64,000 nt of DNA from CAYRDC01 sp964422925. GTDB taxonomy: Bacteria > Bacteroidota > Bacteroidia > Chitinophagales > S012-47. The DNA is taken from contig CAYRDC010000007.1 in the NCBI GenBank assembly GCA_964422925.1, positions 1 through 64,000 on the forward strand. Direction: 5' to 3'. The stretch's first letter is position 1. Each line of letters starts with the position of its first letter. Shown here piece by piece: positions 18,379-27,453 of this stretch. Under the pieces are notes generated by a model. That model worked only from the letters and a program-made list of their open reading frames with translations. It made no database searches and was not told the DNA's origin. The position numbers and the translations under genes were made by a program.

Positions 18379-18405
18379 AGTTGTTTTTTGCGCTGTTGAA
18401 GGAAA

Positions 18406-18413
18406 CAAAGTTA
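18406..18413 (-). promoter_or_regulatory. Bacteroidota -7 element upstream of the acyl-CoA carboxylase gene
   Basis: The minus strand reads TAACTTTG, an exact TAnnTTTG match, 27 bases before the start codon at 18378. No -33 element was found at the expected distance. Confidence 0.5.
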
Positions 18414-18474
18414 ACCAAGCCAGACCAATAAGCCGGGCAGGCCTTTGCAACCGTCCGGTTTTTTATGGGTGGCG

Positions 18475-18506
18475 CTTGAACATGGTGGCTAATTGTCGTA
18501 ATTTTG
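18475..18506 (+). promoter_or_regulatory. Bacteroidota promoter of the SRP RNA
   Basis: CTTG at 18475-18478, a 20-base spacer, then TAATTTTG at 18499-18506 (exact TAnnTTTG). The mature RNA is inferred to begin five bases later at the GGGCAAG of the SRP RNA. It is the best-formed promoter in the window. Confidence 0.78.
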
Positions 18507-18510
18507 CCGC

Positions 18511-18606
18511 GGGCAAGTCTTGCGCGACCAGCTCCCGCTGAATCCCCCAGGTCCGGAAGGAAGCAAGGGTAGGCGGTTGTAGCGGTGCGATGTAAGGTGC
18601 TTGCCC
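18511..18606 (+). ncRNA. ffs: Small signal recognition particle RNA (4.5S-like)
   Basis: A single hairpin RNA of about 96 bases: 5' GGGCAAG pairs with 3' CTTGCCC, and the apical part carries the invariant SRP domain IV core CAGGTCCGGAAGGAAGCA at about 18548-18565. It is followed by an eight-T run that terminates transcription. It binds Ffh for cotranslational membrane targeting. It sits between the divergent acyl-CoA carboxylase gene and transaldolase. Confidence 0.93.
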
Positions 18607-18682
18607 TTTTTTTTGTTGAAAATACCGGCTCCTTCCCGGTTTACATTCCCTATTTTTAAACCGCGTACAAAAGGCATAGCTC

Positions 18683-19339
18683 ATGAAACTGTTTATCGAT
18701 ACCGCTAATCTTGAAGAGATCCGCCAGGTCAATGACCTCGGACTCCTGGATGGTGTCACTACCAACCCTTCACTGATGGCCCGGGAAGGCATTCGTGGAG
18801 AACAAAATATCCGGGATCATTATAAACGTATCTGCGAAATGGTGGACGGGGACGTCAGCGCGGAGGTGATCGCCACTGATTTCGAAGGTATGATGCGCGA
18901 AGCTGAAATCCTGGCAGGCATCCATGAGAATATCGTGGTGAAAGTGCCCATGACCCCGGACGGTGTAAAGGCCATTCATGCCCTGGCGAAAAAACATATC
19001 CGCACCAACTGTACCCTGAATTTCTCTGCGGGGCAAGCCATCCTCGCTGCCAAGGCGGGTGCTGCCTATGTCAGCCCGTTCCTGGGCCGGATTGACGATA
19101 TCAACTGGGACGGGGTGCAGCTCATTGAACAAATCGTGCAAATCTATTCGATCCAGGGATTTGAAACCGAAGTGCTGGCCGCCTCGGTCCGCAGCTCTTT
19201 GCATATCGTGAAATGTGCCGAGGCCGGTGCAGATGTTATTACCTGCCCGTTCAAAACCATTATGGGTTTGTTCAAGCATCCGCTCACGGATACCGGAATT
19301 GAAAAATTCCTGGCCGATTACCGCAAATCCCAGGAATAA
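18683..19339 (+). CDS. Transaldolase / fructose-6-phosphate aldolase family
   Basis: A 218-residue short transaldolase of the TalC/FSA/MipB group. It starts with Met-Lys-Leu-Phe-Ile-Asp-Thr-Ala-Asn-Leu and has the Gly-Val-Thr-Thr-Asn-Pro-Ser-Leu motif near residue 28. The Schiff-base lysine is in Val-Val-Lys-Val-Pro-Met-Thr near residue 90. The family transfers dihydroxyacetone units in the pentose phosphate pathway, and the short form is typical of Bacteroidota. It is not possible to tell transaldolase from fructose-6-phosphate aldolase activity from this sequence. It follows the SRP RNA by 76 bases. Confidence 0.93.
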   Translation: MKLFIDTANLEEIRQVNDLGLLDGVTTNPSLMAREGIRGEQNIRDHYKRICEMVDGDVSAEVIATDFEGMMREAEILAGIHENIVVKVPMTPDGVKAIHALAKKHIRTNCTLNFSAGQAILAAKAGAAYVSPFLGRIDDINWDGVQLIEQIVQIYSIQGFETEVLAASVRSSLHIVKCAEAGADVITCPFKTIMGLFKHPLTDTGIEKFLADYRKSQE

Positions 19340-19464
19340 AGCCTTTGGCTTGCCTAAAAGAAAAAGAAGAAGAGCAACACGACAAAAGGGTTTCACTAAA
19401 ATCGGTATATTTACTATATTTACGTATTCAGCCACTCCTGAATCTTACGATTAAATAGTCAGCC

Positions 19465-20544
19465 ATGCGCGGAAGGATCGGAAAAGTGGCAATTGGCGGA
19501 ATGTTTTTACTGGCATTTGCCATGTCTTGCAAAAAGAGCAGTATCGGGGAGCCGGACCTGAACTGGATCACCCCGGCCGGCAACCAGGTTGACAGCACCA
19601 TTTATTATGTCGGCCCAAACGGTGACGATGCCCAGGATGGATTGACAGAATCTACCGCATTCCGGACCATTGGCAAAGCTTTGTCTAAGGTGCGTCCGGG
19701 AGGGACTATCCGGATCTTGCCGGGCACATACCGGGAATCCCTGGCTATGCGCAACGTGGGTATCACTGCCGCGACCATCCGGATTGAAGGGTATAACGGC
19801 ATCCCGGTATTGGATGGCGCCCAGGCCGCCCCGATGGGTTTATATTTTGAAAAGGCGACCAACCTTCAGATTGTGAACCTTATGGTCAAGGATTTCACGG
19901 ATATAGGGGTGGGCTTTTCGCAATCCAGCCAGGTTTTGCTGCAAAGCCTTGAGATAGAACATAACGGCACTGCGGTTCAGTTGAAAAGCTGGGAAATCGA
20001 AGGATATGGCATTCATGTGGAGAATTCAGAGTATGTCTATATCATGGACAACACGGCCCACGATAACGGGCCGGACCCGCAGGTTTTCCCGGATTACCTG
20101 ATGGGAACCGGCATCAATACTTTCGGGAACAACCATGTGAGCATTCTGGGGAATGAGTGCTATGGCAACACAGGGGGCGGGATACTGGTGGAAGACAGTT
20201 ACAATGTGCTGGTCGAGTCGAACGATATTCATGACAACGACCTGGACGCTTCCGTGGATCAGTGGTGGGATGGAGGCATCTGGGTGGATGGCGGAGGTTT
20301 AGTAACCGTCCGGAACAACCAGTTTCATGACAACCTGGGGCCTGGCATAGAAATCAGTGATGAAGATTTTCAAAACCCCAAGGGATATGTCCTTGAAGGA
20401 AATATCAGCACCAATAATTATTATGGCATTTTTATCTGGAACTTCGGTACGAATACCTGGCCTGATTCCACTATTATAAAAAATATCAACAACCAGTTTA
20501 CCGGCAATTCGATCAAAGACGTATGGATTGTAGACTGGTATTGA
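19465..20544 (+). CDS. Lipoprotein with right-handed parallel beta-helix
   Basis: A 359-residue lipoprotein with lipobox Ala-Met-Ser-Cys (Cys at about residue 22). From about residue 45 it has a DUF1565-like start (Tyr-Val-Gly-Pro-Asn-Gly-Asp-Asp and Gly-Ser-X-X-Pro-Phe-like turns), and from about residue 90 repeated short strands with Asn-rich turns typical of the pectate-lyase-like beta-helix (for example Gly-Ile-His-Val-Glu-Asn and Ser-Asn-Asp-Ile-His-Asp-Asn). Such proteins may bind or cleave polysaccharides; no catalytic residues are certain. It is exported and probably outer-membrane anchored. The gene is convergent with secDF and they share a terminator. Confidence 0.8.
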   Translation: MRGRIGKVAIGGMFLLAFAMSCKKSSIGEPDLNWITPAGNQVDSTIYYVGPNGDDAQDGLTESTAFRTIGKALSKVRPGGTIRILPGTYRESLAMRNVGITAATIRIEGYNGIPVLDGAQAAPMGLYFEKATNLQIVNLMVKDFTDIGVGFSQSSQVLLQSLEIEHNGTAVQLKSWEIEGYGIHVENSEYVYIMDNTAHDNGPDPQVFPDYLMGTGINTFGNNHVSILGNECYGNTGGGILVEDSYNVLVESNDIHDNDLDASVDQWWDGGIWVDGGGLVTVRNNQFHDNLGPGIEISDEDFQNPKGYVLEGNISTNNYYGIFIWNFGTNTWPDSTIIKNINNQFTGNSIKDVWIVDWY

Positions 20545-20554
20545 AACAGAAAAC

Positions 20555-20582
20555 AAAAAAACCAGCCGCAGCTGGTTTTTTT
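20555..20582. terminator. Bidirectional terminator between lipoprotein gene and secDF
   Basis: A perfect ACCAGC/GCTGGT stem (20561-20566 with 20571-20576) with loop CGCA, flanked by A on the left and T on the right, so it can act in both directions. Confidence 0.85.
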
Positions 20583-20603
20583 GTTTGTTAGTAATTCCGG
20601 AAA

Positions 20604-23600
20604 TTACCTTTTGCTCTTTTTGCGGGCCGCGAACTGCCTTTCCAGCTTGGCTTTTGACAGATCTGCCATTAATGGGGTAGCAATAAATATTGAAGAATAA
20701 GTACCCACAATCACCCCCAAAAGGATGGCGAAGGTAAATCCTCTGATAACATCACCACCGAAAAGAAACAGTACCAACAGCACCAGCAACGTAGTCAGAG
20801 AGGTGATTACCGTACGGCTCAGGGTGGAATTGACCGATATATTTATAGCGTTTAAAACGGAGCCTTCTTTATGGTGTTCTGCCAGATACTCCCTGACACG
20901 GTCAAACACCACCACTGTATCATTAATGGAATAACCGATCACGGTCAGGATAGCGGCAATAAAGGGTTCATCCACTTCCATAGAGAAGGGTAACAGACCG
21001 CTGAAAATGGAGAACACGGTTAAAATAACGAGGACATCGTGTGCCAGGGCGGCAATAGCGCCTACGGAATATTGCCATTTCCGGAATCTGACCAGGATAT
21101 ACAGAAAGATACCGATTAATGCAAAAATGGTTGCGGAAATGGAAGTGCGTTTAATATCCCCGGCAATGGTTGGTTCTACCTTATTGTAACTGAGTTTATA
21201 TTGATTGTCGAAAGTGGCAAAAGTGGTTCCTTCCGGCAGGAAAGGCAATAGTCCTTCGTACAGTTTTGCTTCAACAATACTATCAGTTTCCGTGCTGGAT
21301 TCATTGATCATATAAGAGGTGGTGATCTTCAGGGTATTGCTGAAACTGATTTCTTTGATAACAGGAGATTGTTCAAATTGTTTTGTAAGGGCTTGTCGTA
21401 CTTTATCAATATTGACTGATTGCTCAAAAGCTACTTCATAAGACCGGCCTCCCTTGAAATCAACACCCAGCTCAAATCCTTTGGTAAAGAAGGATACAAA
21501 ACCTGCCAGAATGATTAACCCGGAGATAAGGTAGGCAATTTTCCGATTGCCCAGGAAATTAAAATTAGTATTCCTGAAAACTTTCATGGTCAAACGGTTC
21601 CCAAACTTGATGGTTTTTTTCCGGTTCAGCATTTCTTCAAAAACGACCCGGGTTACCAGAACAGCGGTAAACAGGGATGAGAAAATACCGATGATGAGCA
21701 CGGTGGCAAAACCCAGCACCGGACCCATTCCGAAATAAAACAGGATACCCGCGGTGATCAACGTGGTGACATTGGCATCAATAATGGCCGAATAGGAATG
21801 TTTATATCCGTCAATCAGTGCCAGGCGCATACCTTTTCCCCTAAGAATCTCTTCACGTACCCGCTCAAAGATGATCACATTGGCGTCAACGGACATACCG
21901 ATAGTCAATACAATACCGGCAATACCGGGCAGGGTAAGCGTGGCGCCTAGGGAAGCCAATACCCCAAATATGAAGAAGATATTGAGCATTACCGCAAGGT
22001 CAGCTACCAGGCCGCTGTTGGAATAGTAGAACCACATGAACAACAATACCAGCAGTAAGCCTGACACAAGGGAAATAATACCAGCCCGGACGGAAGCGGC
22101 TCCCAGAGTAGGCCCAACTTGCGATTCCTGTACAATTTTGGCACGGGCCGGAAGCTTACCGGTTTTAAGAATGTTGGCCAGGTCCTGGGCTTCTTTAATG
22201 TCAAAGTTCCCGGTGATTTCCGTATTTCCGCCAGAGATTTTGGTTTGAACCTGCGGGCAGGAACGAACCAGGTCATCCAAAACAATAGCTACAAATCGTT
22301 TTACATTAGCCCCGGTCAGCCGTTCCCATTCCTTGGCCCCTTCACTGTTCATCGAAAGCGTGATATTGGGCCGGCCCAATTGATCGTACGACTGGCGGGC
22401 ATCCGTAACTACTGATCCGTCCAGAGGCGCTTTATTATCAATCGGGTTCGTCTTGATGGCGTACAATTCATATAAGCCGGTTTTTTCGTTTGGCTTGGCG
22501 CCCCACAGGAGCTTCAGGTCATCGCGGAAATTTTGCTTGACATCCGCAATCCGTAAAATCCGGTTAACCTTAGCCGTATCCTGTGCCTCCACTGCGCCCA
22601 CCACGGCTCCGTAAATACCGGCATTGGGATCATTCAGGTGCAACAGGGCCAGCAATGGAGTGGCGGTTTGTTCCGGTTCACCAAACTGGGTTGTGTCTGT
22701 GCCGGTTTCCTGGTTAAAGTTGGAAAAATCGGTTACCGAATCACCAGTGGTGTCATCGCTTATATTCCATTCTTCGGAATTATCTGCGGTGTCGTTGTTA
22801 ACCGTATTATTCTCAGTCACAGATGTGGTATCCGGAGTTGTACCATTATCGGCAGCTGTGCCATTGAGTTTTAAGAGGGCGGCATAGGCTTTATCGGCTG
22901 CCACGAAATCGTCATATACTTCTCCCACCAGGTAGGTTTCCCAGAATTCAAGTTTGGCCGTAGCCTGCAAGAGTTTCCTGGCCCGGATGGGGTTGTCAAC
23001 CCCCGGCAGTTCCACAATAATGCGGTCGGAAGTCTGCAGTTTGGCAATATATGGCGAAGCCACACCGAACTGGTCTATACGCGATTTCAGGATTTGATAA
23101 GTGCGGTCAATGGCGTCATTGGCTTCACTGCGAATGATTTGTTCGATCCGTGCATTGTCGTAATCCGGTTCAATCAGGCCCTGGTTGGTGCGGTTGGCAA
23201 AAATGGAGGAAAGCTGGAAATCAGGCTCTATCTCATAAAGCGATTCAAAAAAGGCAGACACAAAATCCGACTGGCCCGACAATTCCTTCTCTTTGGCACG
23301 CCTCATCGCGTCCTTGAAAACCGGATCTTTGGCATTGGTTCCTGCCATGTTGCGCAGCAGGTCTTCTACCGATACCTGCAAGATGACACTCATACCGCCC
23401 TGCAGGTCAAGTCCCAGGTTCAGTTGGTTGTCACGCACTTCATCGTACGTGTAGTTTTTGATCAGGAGGTTAAATACCTTCTCATGGGATAAAGAGTCAA
23501 CATATTTCTGGTAAACCTTGTGTTTGACGACATTTACCGAGTCAGGGTCGCCCTGGATATTGAGCGATTCTACATATGCCCTGGCTTTCTTTTCAATTTG

Positions 23601-23687
23601 CCAAGCTTTAAAGCTGAAGGATAGCTGATAAAGGCAAACGATAGTAAGTGCGATGGTAAAAAAGCGAACCAGTCCTTTAGCCTGCAT
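20604..23687 (-). CDS. secDF: Fused protein translocase subunit SecDF
   Basis: A 1027-residue fusion of SecD (N-terminal, about 1-650) and SecF (C-terminal, about 690-1010), which in most Gram-negatives are separate. Each half has six helices and the characteristic motifs: SecD Asp-Leu-Gly-Leu-Asp-Leu-Gln-Gly-Gly near residue 90, and SecF Gly-Val-Asp-Phe-Lys-Gly-Gly near residue 735. The complex uses the proton gradient to aid late steps of Sec export. A Thr/Asn/Asp-rich insertion of about 60 residues (around residues 275-340) lies within the large SecD periplasmic domain. Fused SecDF is common in Bacteroidota. Confidence 0.95.
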   Translation of the reverse strand: MQAKGLVRFFTIALTIVCLYQLSFSFKAWQIEKKARAYVESLNIQGDPDSVNVVKHKVYQKYVDSLSHEKVFNLLIKNYTYDEVRDNQLNLGLDLQGGMSVILQVSVEDLLRNMAGTNAKDPVFKDAMRRAKEKELSGQSDFVSAFFESLYEIEPDFQLSSIFANRTNQGLIEPDYDNARIEQIIRSEANDAIDRTYQILKSRIDQFGVASPYIAKLQTSDRIIVELPGVDNPIRARKLLQATAKLEFWETYLVGEVYDDFVAADKAYAALLKLNGTAADNGTTPDTTSVTENNTVNNDTADNSEEWNISDDTTGDSVTDFSNFNQETGTDTTQFGEPEQTATPLLALLHLNDPNAGIYGAVVGAVEAQDTAKVNRILRIADVKQNFRDDLKLLWGAKPNEKTGLYELYAIKTNPIDNKAPLDGSVVTDARQSYDQLGRPNITLSMNSEGAKEWERLTGANVKRFVAIVLDDLVRSCPQVQTKISGGNTEITGNFDIKEAQDLANILKTGKLPARAKIVQESQVGPTLGAASVRAGIISLVSGLLLVLLFMWFYYSNSGLVADLAVMLNIFFIFGVLASLGATLTLPGIAGIVLTIGMSVDANVIIFERVREEILRGKGMRLALIDGYKHSYSAIIDANVTTLITAGILFYFGMGPVLGFATVLIIGIFSSLFTAVLVTRVVFEEMLNRKKTIKFGNRLTMKVFRNTNFNFLGNRKIAYLISGLIILAGFVSFFTKGFELGVDFKGGRSYEVAFEQSVNIDKVRQALTKQFEQSPVIKEISFSNTLKITTSYMINESSTETDSIVEAKLYEGLLPFLPEGTTFATFDNQYKLSYNKVEPTIAGDIKRTSISATIFALIGIFLYILVRFRKWQYSVGAIAALAHDVLVILTVFSIFSGLLPFSMEVDEPFIAAILTVIGYSINDTVVVFDRVREYLAEHHKEGSVLNAINISVNSTLSRTVITSLTTLLVLLVLFLFGGDVIRGFTFAILLGVIVGTYSSIFIATPLMADLSKAKLERQFAARKKSKR

Positions 23688-23729
23688 GAGAAGTATATGC
23701 TTTTGTCAAAGGGTTAAAAAATTAGAGCG

Positions 23730-23737
23730 CAAATATA
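23730..23737 (-). promoter_or_regulatory. Bacteroidota -7 element upstream of secDF
   Basis: The minus strand reads TATATTTG, an exact TAnnTTTG match, 42 bases before the secDF start codon. No clear -33 element at 19-21 bases. Confidence 0.5.
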
Positions 23738-23787
23738 CTGAAATAATTGGTGAAACAGCCCATGAAGGAAGCGCTGATGAAAAGGGT

Positions 23788-24480
23788 TTAGCGGTTGATT
23801 TGCATGAACCTTTTGATGTCTTTGGTCTTGCCCAAAAGCACCAGCGCATCTGATTCCTGGAGCACATAATCCTCATCGGGGTTTATAAAAACTTCCCGTT
23901 TCAGGGATTCTTCCCCGCTGATCAAAACGATTTTTGCTTTTAAAATAGCTACCAGGTGCAGGGAATATTTGCGCAGCAATCCTACATCCTTGAGGGTGCG
24001 ATTCATGGCGTTGTTCGGAACATTCACTTCCGCGATCTGGTAATCACCGGGCAGGGGGAAGAAATTCACGATATGCGGATTCAGCATTTGCTGTGCCACT
24101 GTATTTCCCGTTTCTATTTCAGGAGAAATCACCTCTTTCACCCCAAGTTTGTTCAGAATTCGTCTTTGGGTTTGGTTCATAGCCCGGGCCAGAATCCGTT
24201 TCACGCCAATTTCCATCAGATTGGTTGTGCTTAACAAAAGGCTTTCGAAATCAGTGCCTATGGCCACTACTACCGCGTCCATGTCCTTGATATTCTGACT
24301 TTGCAACGCTTTCAGGTCGCGGGCATCAAGGGCAACAGCAAAAGCGACATCATTTTTTACTTCTTCCACCAGTTCGTCATTGCTGTCAATAGCCAACACT
24401 TCCGCCCCCTGTTCAGCCAGGGAAATGGCTACGGTTTTTCCAAACCGGCCCAGGCCAATCACGGCAAATTTGTTGTTCAT
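23788..24480 (-). CDS. TrkA/KtrA-type RCK potassium-transport regulator
   Basis: A 230-residue cytoplasmic protein with an RCK_N (NAD-binding) domain and an RCK_C domain. The N-terminal Rossmann motif is Val-Ile-Gly-Leu-Gly-Arg-Phe-Gly at about residue 7, and Ala-Ile-Asp-Ser-Asn follows as the acidic end of the second strand. RCK_C is the final 80 residues. It gates KtrB/TrkH potassium channels in response to ATP/ADP or c-di-AMP. The channel subunit gene is not in the window. It lies 82 bases after the T9SS-cargo gene and 100 bases before secDF on the same strand. Confidence 0.9.
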   Translation of the reverse strand: MNNKFAVIGLGRFGKTVAISLAEQGAEVLAIDSNDELVEEVKNDVAFAVALDARDLKALQSQNIKDMDAVVVAIGTDFESLLLSTTNLMEIGVKRILARAMNQTQRRILNKLGVKEVISPEIETGNTVAQQMLNPHIVNFFPLPGDYQIAEVNVPNNAMNRTLKDVGLLRKYSLHLVAILKAKIVLISGEESLKREVFINPDEDYVLQESDALVLLGKTKDIKRFMQINR

Positions 24481-24561
24481 ACCCCGAAATTTTTGGCCAA
24501 TTTACAGCATTTCAGCAGGGGAAGGAGCCTTCGCCCATGAAAATTTATAGACAGTTCTGAA

Positions 24562-27414
24562 TTAACGGATAATGCTGATTTGTTTTTGCCAACTGTTCAC
24601 CCCTTCAGCATTTATGCGGATGGTGTACATTCCGGCCGCGAGGTCCGGGTTTAAAACCCAATGGTTCCGGGGCATACCGGCCTTTTGCATGAACACCAGC
24701 CTACCGGCCGGGTCGAAAATCTCAATGGTCCAGTTTTTCAGCGACTGCTGCCCGCTCCATGTGATGCGAAGGTGATCGCTGGCCGGATTCGGGGAAAGCG
24801 TAAAAATCCCGGGCCGTCCGTCCGGGAGGCCGGTGTTTAACGGAATGGTTACCGTGTCTGTGGCAGTGCATCCTTTCTGGTCCGTTACCGTGACATGATA
24901 GGTGCCTGCCGGCAATCCTGAGGCTGTAGGAGTTGTCTGTTGGGCAGGGTCATTCCATTGATATAGGTATGGTGGCAATCCACCGGTCACGGTAGCCGTG
25001 GCCGAGCCGTTTCCCCCACCGGAATCAGGGGTGAAAGACAACTTGATTTCCGGCTGTTCCCACACGGTGATTAATCCCGCCAGGGTCAGGGTATCGCTGC
25101 CTGAACTATTGCTGACGATTAATGTGACATTAAAAATACCTGAAGTGTCATAGACCACCAATGGGTTTTGCTGACTGGATCCTCCGCTTACAGAACCCGG
25201 CAATATCCATTGCCAGGAAACAGGCTGGTTGTCTGACAAATCGTGAAACTGAACGGTTAAGGGTTGACATCCGCTGTCAGGAAGGGCTTCGAAATGGGCA
25301 ACCGGGGGATAGATGGAATCATAGATTTGAAAGAAATCAAACCCGGCTTCCACAAGATGGCCCGGGTTACGGTCGGCTGCGTAAACCTTTAAGCTGGTAT
25401 TTGGTCCCGGAATAAGGTAATTATTCAGGCGGTAATGCTTGGTCACCCACTGGCTTTCCCCGGGATCTCCGTTTACGGCCAGGTCCAGCGGATAAGTACC
25501 GGAAGAATCCTCAATCCATATCCTCAGGGAATCGTTGGGATTTCCCGCCCCTCCTGCGTTAAAAAACCAGCGGTCGAACCTCAGAATCGGATCCTGATAA
25601 GCGCTCAGGTCCATGAGCGGAGAGCTTACCAATGTATAGCCATTGTCAATGTCATCCGTTCCAACACCTCCACCGCCATTTCCGGTGACAAAACATTCCT
25701 TTCCGAAGTCTCCGGCAACATCCTCGCCCGGATTGGCTGGAATAAAGTTGTACAACTTAGTACCCTTCGGCAGGTCCCGGGTCCACATCCCGGTGGTAGC
25801 ATTGCCCGAAACCGTCCATCCAAAATCGAACAAAAAATCGTCATAATAACCTTTTTTAAGCCTGATGGTCAGTGGGGCAGAAGAAGCATTCAGGGTTAAA
25901 TTGCCTTTATGGCCTGTCACATGATCCCACCGGCCGGTATACAGGTCGTAGGTGTCCTCGTAGATATTGCTGAAAGTAAAATTCCCCAACGTATCGGTAA
26001 TGGCTGTGTACGTGGCCAAACCCGTCTGCAGCATGACGACCGCATGGTCAAGCCCCTGGCCGGTAAGCGAATCAACCACCTGCCCGCTGTAGGTAAACGG
26101 AACCAGCGGCACCAGATCAACATCCACCACGCTGGTTATACCATTTTGCAGGTTGACAGTTATGGTTTTGGGCAAGTAACCGAGTTTCTGGAAAAGCACC
26201 TGGTAGGTTCCGCTGTCGGCCAGCCCGGTTTTGTAGGCACCCAGTGGATTGGTAGCTGTTTGGGCATCCGGGTAACCTGCAATGCTGACCATTACGCCAT
26301 TCAATGGGGCATAGGTGGATGAATCGCGCACGTGTCCTTCCAGGTAACAGGCTTGGGTATAGGTGGGGCGCAAAATAAACAGCCCGTTTTCTATATCCGA
26401 AGCCAGAATATTTCCTGAAGGCAAGTAAGGATAAACGCCCCAGCAACCATTAAAGCCATCACCGGAAAGCGGAGAGGTATCGTAAAACCCGGTTTCAATC
26501 AGATTATCCGGATGGGTGGCATCAATTACGACCACGCCATCCCGGTAGTAGGAAATAATGAGAAAGTTGCCCCGTACGAAAACATTGTGCGGGATGACCA
26601 TCGACCCGGGGTTTGACTGTACCCGGTCCAGTTCCTGTATGTTATTCAAATCTGAAACATCGAAAGCGCCAATAAAAGCGTTTGGTTGTTCATCGGTGGT
26701 GTACAGGGTTCTTCCATCATCCGACAACCAGCAGTTATGCGTGAAGGTATTCGGGGTAGTTTGGGTGGCCAGAATGCTGCCCAGGGGGAGTGTGGCGGGC
26801 GCTTTATTGGAAACATCCACCGCTGCAAACCAGCCATTGAAAATCTCAGCAGACCACATGGTATCGCCCCGGGCAAATAAATCATGTATATAAGCCAGGT
26901 TATAAACCGTTTCCACTACCGGGTTGGTTGGATTGGAATCCACATTGGCAATGATAGCACCCCCCTGTCCGTAATCCGATCCGATTACATAGAGGTATCC
27001 TTTTTCATCGATAAAGACATTGTGGGCTGAGGTGAAATTCACCCCGTTGTTGCCGGTCCAGTACCAGGTCTGGATGCTGTCCGGCAAATATTGCAGGTCA
27101 ATGATTTTTATGCCGGAGCCGGTTTCGTTGGAAACGTAAGCGTAATGTTTCCATACCTTGATGTCGCGCCAGATAGAATTCGGGCCTGGTGTGAAAAACA
27201 ATTCCACCGGGTTGTAAGGGTCGGTAACGTCCACAATGGAAGTGCCGTTCCTCACGCCCACCAGTGCATATTCATTACCAGCCGAATCCACATAACCCCA
27301 GATGTCACTCAGGTTCTGGGGAAAGATTTTATGCCCGAGTTGAATGATGTTTAATTGTGCGTGAATCGCATGGGTGGCTAGTAAGGCAACCAACAGCGTA
27401 AAGAGTCGTTTCAT
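24562..27414 (-). CDS. T9SS-secreted multidomain surface protein (choice-of-anchor B type)
   Basis: A 950-residue secreted protein. It has a signal peptide at residues 1-19 (ending Ala-Ile-His-Ala). Residues about 20-350 are LVIVD-like choice-of-anchor B beta-propeller repeats (Val-Asp-Val-Thr-Asp-Pro-like). Two carboxypeptidase-regulatory-like (Ig-fold) domains follow at about 355-440 and 440-525. A jelly-roll-like region spans about 530-710, with a PKD-like domain at about 720-800 and an SprB-like repeat at about 810-865. The last 70 residues are a type A T9SS sorting domain with Leu-Ser-Pro-Asn-Pro-Ala-Ser-Asp and a terminal Ile-Arg. It is predicted to cross the outer membrane by the type IX system. 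A role in adhesion is likely but its ligand is unknown. Confidence 0.88.
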   Translation of the reverse strand: MKRLFTLLVALLATHAIHAQLNIIQLGHKIFPQNLSDIWGYVDSAGNEYALVGVRNGTSIVDVTDPYNPVELFFTPGPNSIWRDIKVWKHYAYVSNETGSGIKIIDLQYLPDSIQTWYWTGNNGVNFTSAHNVFIDEKGYLYVIGSDYGQGGAIIANVDSNPTNPVVETVYNLAYIHDLFARGDTMWSAEIFNGWFAAVDVSNKAPATLPLGSILATQTTPNTFTHNCWLSDDGRTLYTTDEQPNAFIGAFDVSDLNNIQELDRVQSNPGSMVIPHNVFVRGNFLIISYYRDGVVVIDATHPDNLIETGFYDTSPLSGDGFNGCWGVYPYLPSGNILASDIENGLFILRPTYTQACYLEGHVRDSSTYAPLNGVMVSIAGYPDAQTATNPLGAYKTGLADSGTYQVLFQKLGYLPKTITVNLQNGITSVVDVDLVPLVPFTYSGQVVDSLTGQGLDHAVVMLQTGLATYTAITDTLGNFTFSNIYEDTYDLYTGRWDHVTGHKGNLTLNASSAPLTIRLKKGYYDDFLFDFGWTVSGNATTGMWTRDLPKGTKLYNFIPANPGEDVAGDFGKECFVTGNGGGGVGTDDIDNGYTLVSSPLMDLSAYQDPILRFDRWFFNAGGAGNPNDSLRIWIEDSSGTYPLDLAVNGDPGESQWVTKHYRLNNYLIPGPNTSLKVYAADRNPGHLVEAGFDFFQIYDSIYPPVAHFEALPDSGCQPLTVQFHDLSDNQPVSWQWILPGSVSGGSSQQNPLVVYDTSGIFNVTLIVSNSSGSDTLTLAGLITVWEQPEIKLSFTPDSGGGNGSATATVTGGLPPYLYQWNDPAQQTTPTASGLPAGTYHVTVTDQKGCTATDTVTIPLNTGLPDGRPGIFTLSPNPASDHLRITWSGQQSLKNWTIEIFDPAGRLVFMQKAGMPRNHWVLNPDLAAGMYTIRINAEGVNSWQKQISIIR

Positions 27415-27445
27415 ACAGGGATAATTTATTCCGGCCCGGGTTCAC

Positions 27446-27453
27446 CAAAAGTA
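27446..27453 (-). promoter_or_regulatory. Bacteroidota -7 element upstream of the T9SS-cargo gene
   Basis: The minus strand reads TACTTTTG (exact TAnnTTTG), 31 bases before the start codon at 27414 and directly abutting the stop of the upstream lipoprotein gene. Confidence 0.4.

Noticed and set aside
17200..18399. Long plus-strand reading frame of about 400 codons
   Set aside because: It lies opposite the acyl-CoA carboxylase gene, has no recognisable domain and reflects codon bias of the true gene.
19465..20544. Active pectate lyase
   Set aside because: A beta-helix fold is likely, but the catalytic Asp/Arg set of pectate lyases could not be identified, so only the fold is called.
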